Below, one piece after another: positions 33,154-33,394 of a DNA stretch of 33,394 nucleotides (position 1 is its first letter; the number at the start of each line of letters is the position of its first letter). A program made the translations under genes and the position numbers. The DNA comes from Novosphingobium sp. Chol11. Its GTDB lineage: Bacteria; Pseudomonadota; Alphaproteobacteria; Sphingomonadales; Sphingomonadaceae. The stretch covers positions 1 through 33,394 of the forward strand of contig CAMDQY010000003.1 of the NCBI GenBank assembly GCA_945906005.1. The letters are read 5' to 3'. The notes under the pieces were generated by a model that did not search any database, had not been told where the DNA came from, and worked only from the letters and a program-made list of their open reading frames with translations.

Positions 33154-33394
33154 TCAAACCGGCCAGTCAAAATTAAGCTCCGTCAGCCCGGCTTCCTTGC
33201 CATCTGCGTCGAAACGGCGTTCGGCCACGGTTCCGCGTCCCTTTGCATCCACGGCAACCACGGTGCTGCAGCGTGTGCCGTAGACCGGGTGGCGGATGAA
33301 AGGCGCGGTGTCGCGTGCCTCGGCGGTGATTTCGGAAGGTTTGTCCGGATGCATGCCGACATCGGGCAGGGCCTCGCTGGCGAGCGCCTTGAAC
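33154..33394 (-). CDS. NRDE-family (TANGO2-like) protein, C-terminal part
   Basis: The frame is open from the window edge through 80 codons to a stop at 33154, so the gene starts outside. The visible end, with FIRHPVYGTRCSTVVAVDAKGRG and AERRFDADG, matches the conserved C-terminal region of NRDE/transport-and-Golgi-organisation-2-like proteins. These bacterial proteins are of unclear role, perhaps in haem or lipid handling as proposed for eukaryotic TANGO2. An internal ATG at 33354 is not the true start, since the frame continues upstream. Confidence 0.8.
   Translation of the reverse strand, partial: FKALASEALPDVGMHPDKPSEITAEARDTAPFIRHPVYGTRCSTVVAVDAKGRGTVAERRFDADGKEAGLTELNFDWPV

Overview
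The window is GC-rich, densely coded alphaproteobacterial chromosome. The gene style points to a sphingomonad (Novosphingobium, Sphingopyxis or Erythrobacter type): CYP153-like P450s, a sphingomonad-type TonB-dependent receptor, an AmpG-like permease, and a pyrF / trpF-trpB-trpA / folC neighbourhood. The genus is an inference from families and gene order; there is no rRNA or other marker gene here. No tRNA, rRNA, CRISPR array or transposase was seen.

The left part (1 to about 19.79 kb) is an accessory catabolic cluster in four divergent or convergent blocks. Block A (minus, 3705 to 1) holds two tandem paralogous cytochrome P450s followed by an alpha/beta hydrolase with an SCP2-like N-terminal region, cut by the window edge. 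Block B (plus, 3916 to 6621) holds two small MaoC-type hydratase subunits and an AMP-forming acyl-CoA synthetase. Block C (minus, 11662 to 6618) holds an in-frame chimera of a short-chain dehydrogenase and a TonB-dependent receptor, then a fumarylacetoacetate-hydrolase-family protein and an amidohydrolase-family protein. Block D (plus, 11807 to 19790) holds an SDR, a second acyl-CoA ligase, two unlike acyl-CoA dehydrogenase subunits, an HSD10-like 3-hydroxyacyl-CoA dehydrogenase and two paralogous MFS transporters.

Read together, the cluster looks like a route for a hydrophobic, probably alicyclic, terpenoid or steroid-like compound. The inferred steps are uptake, P450 hydroxylation, SDR oxidation, CoA activation, two-subunit dehydrogenation, two-subunit hydration and 3-hydroxyacyl-CoA oxidation, with hydrolases available for C-C or ester cleavage. 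No thiolase and no ferredoxin or ferredoxin reductase for the P450s is present in the window. The substrate cannot be read from the sequence.

The right part (19.77 to 33.39 kb) is ordinary core genome: uvrD, rsmD, an rluB-like pseudouridine synthase, a small CxxC protein, an AmpG-like permease, folC, trpA, trpB, trpF, a SIMPL-domain secreted protein, pyrF, a LapA-domain membrane protein, purB, a SnoaL-like protein and the end of an NRDE-family protein. The most striking oddity is the SDR/TonB-receptor chimera at 8831-11662, in which an apparently complete SDR runs without a frame break into a receptor that has lost its signal peptide, TonB box and the start of its plug. Second is a palindromic repeat-like element at 14211-14303 that encodes the last residues of one CoA ligase and ends next to the ribosome-binding site of the following gene.
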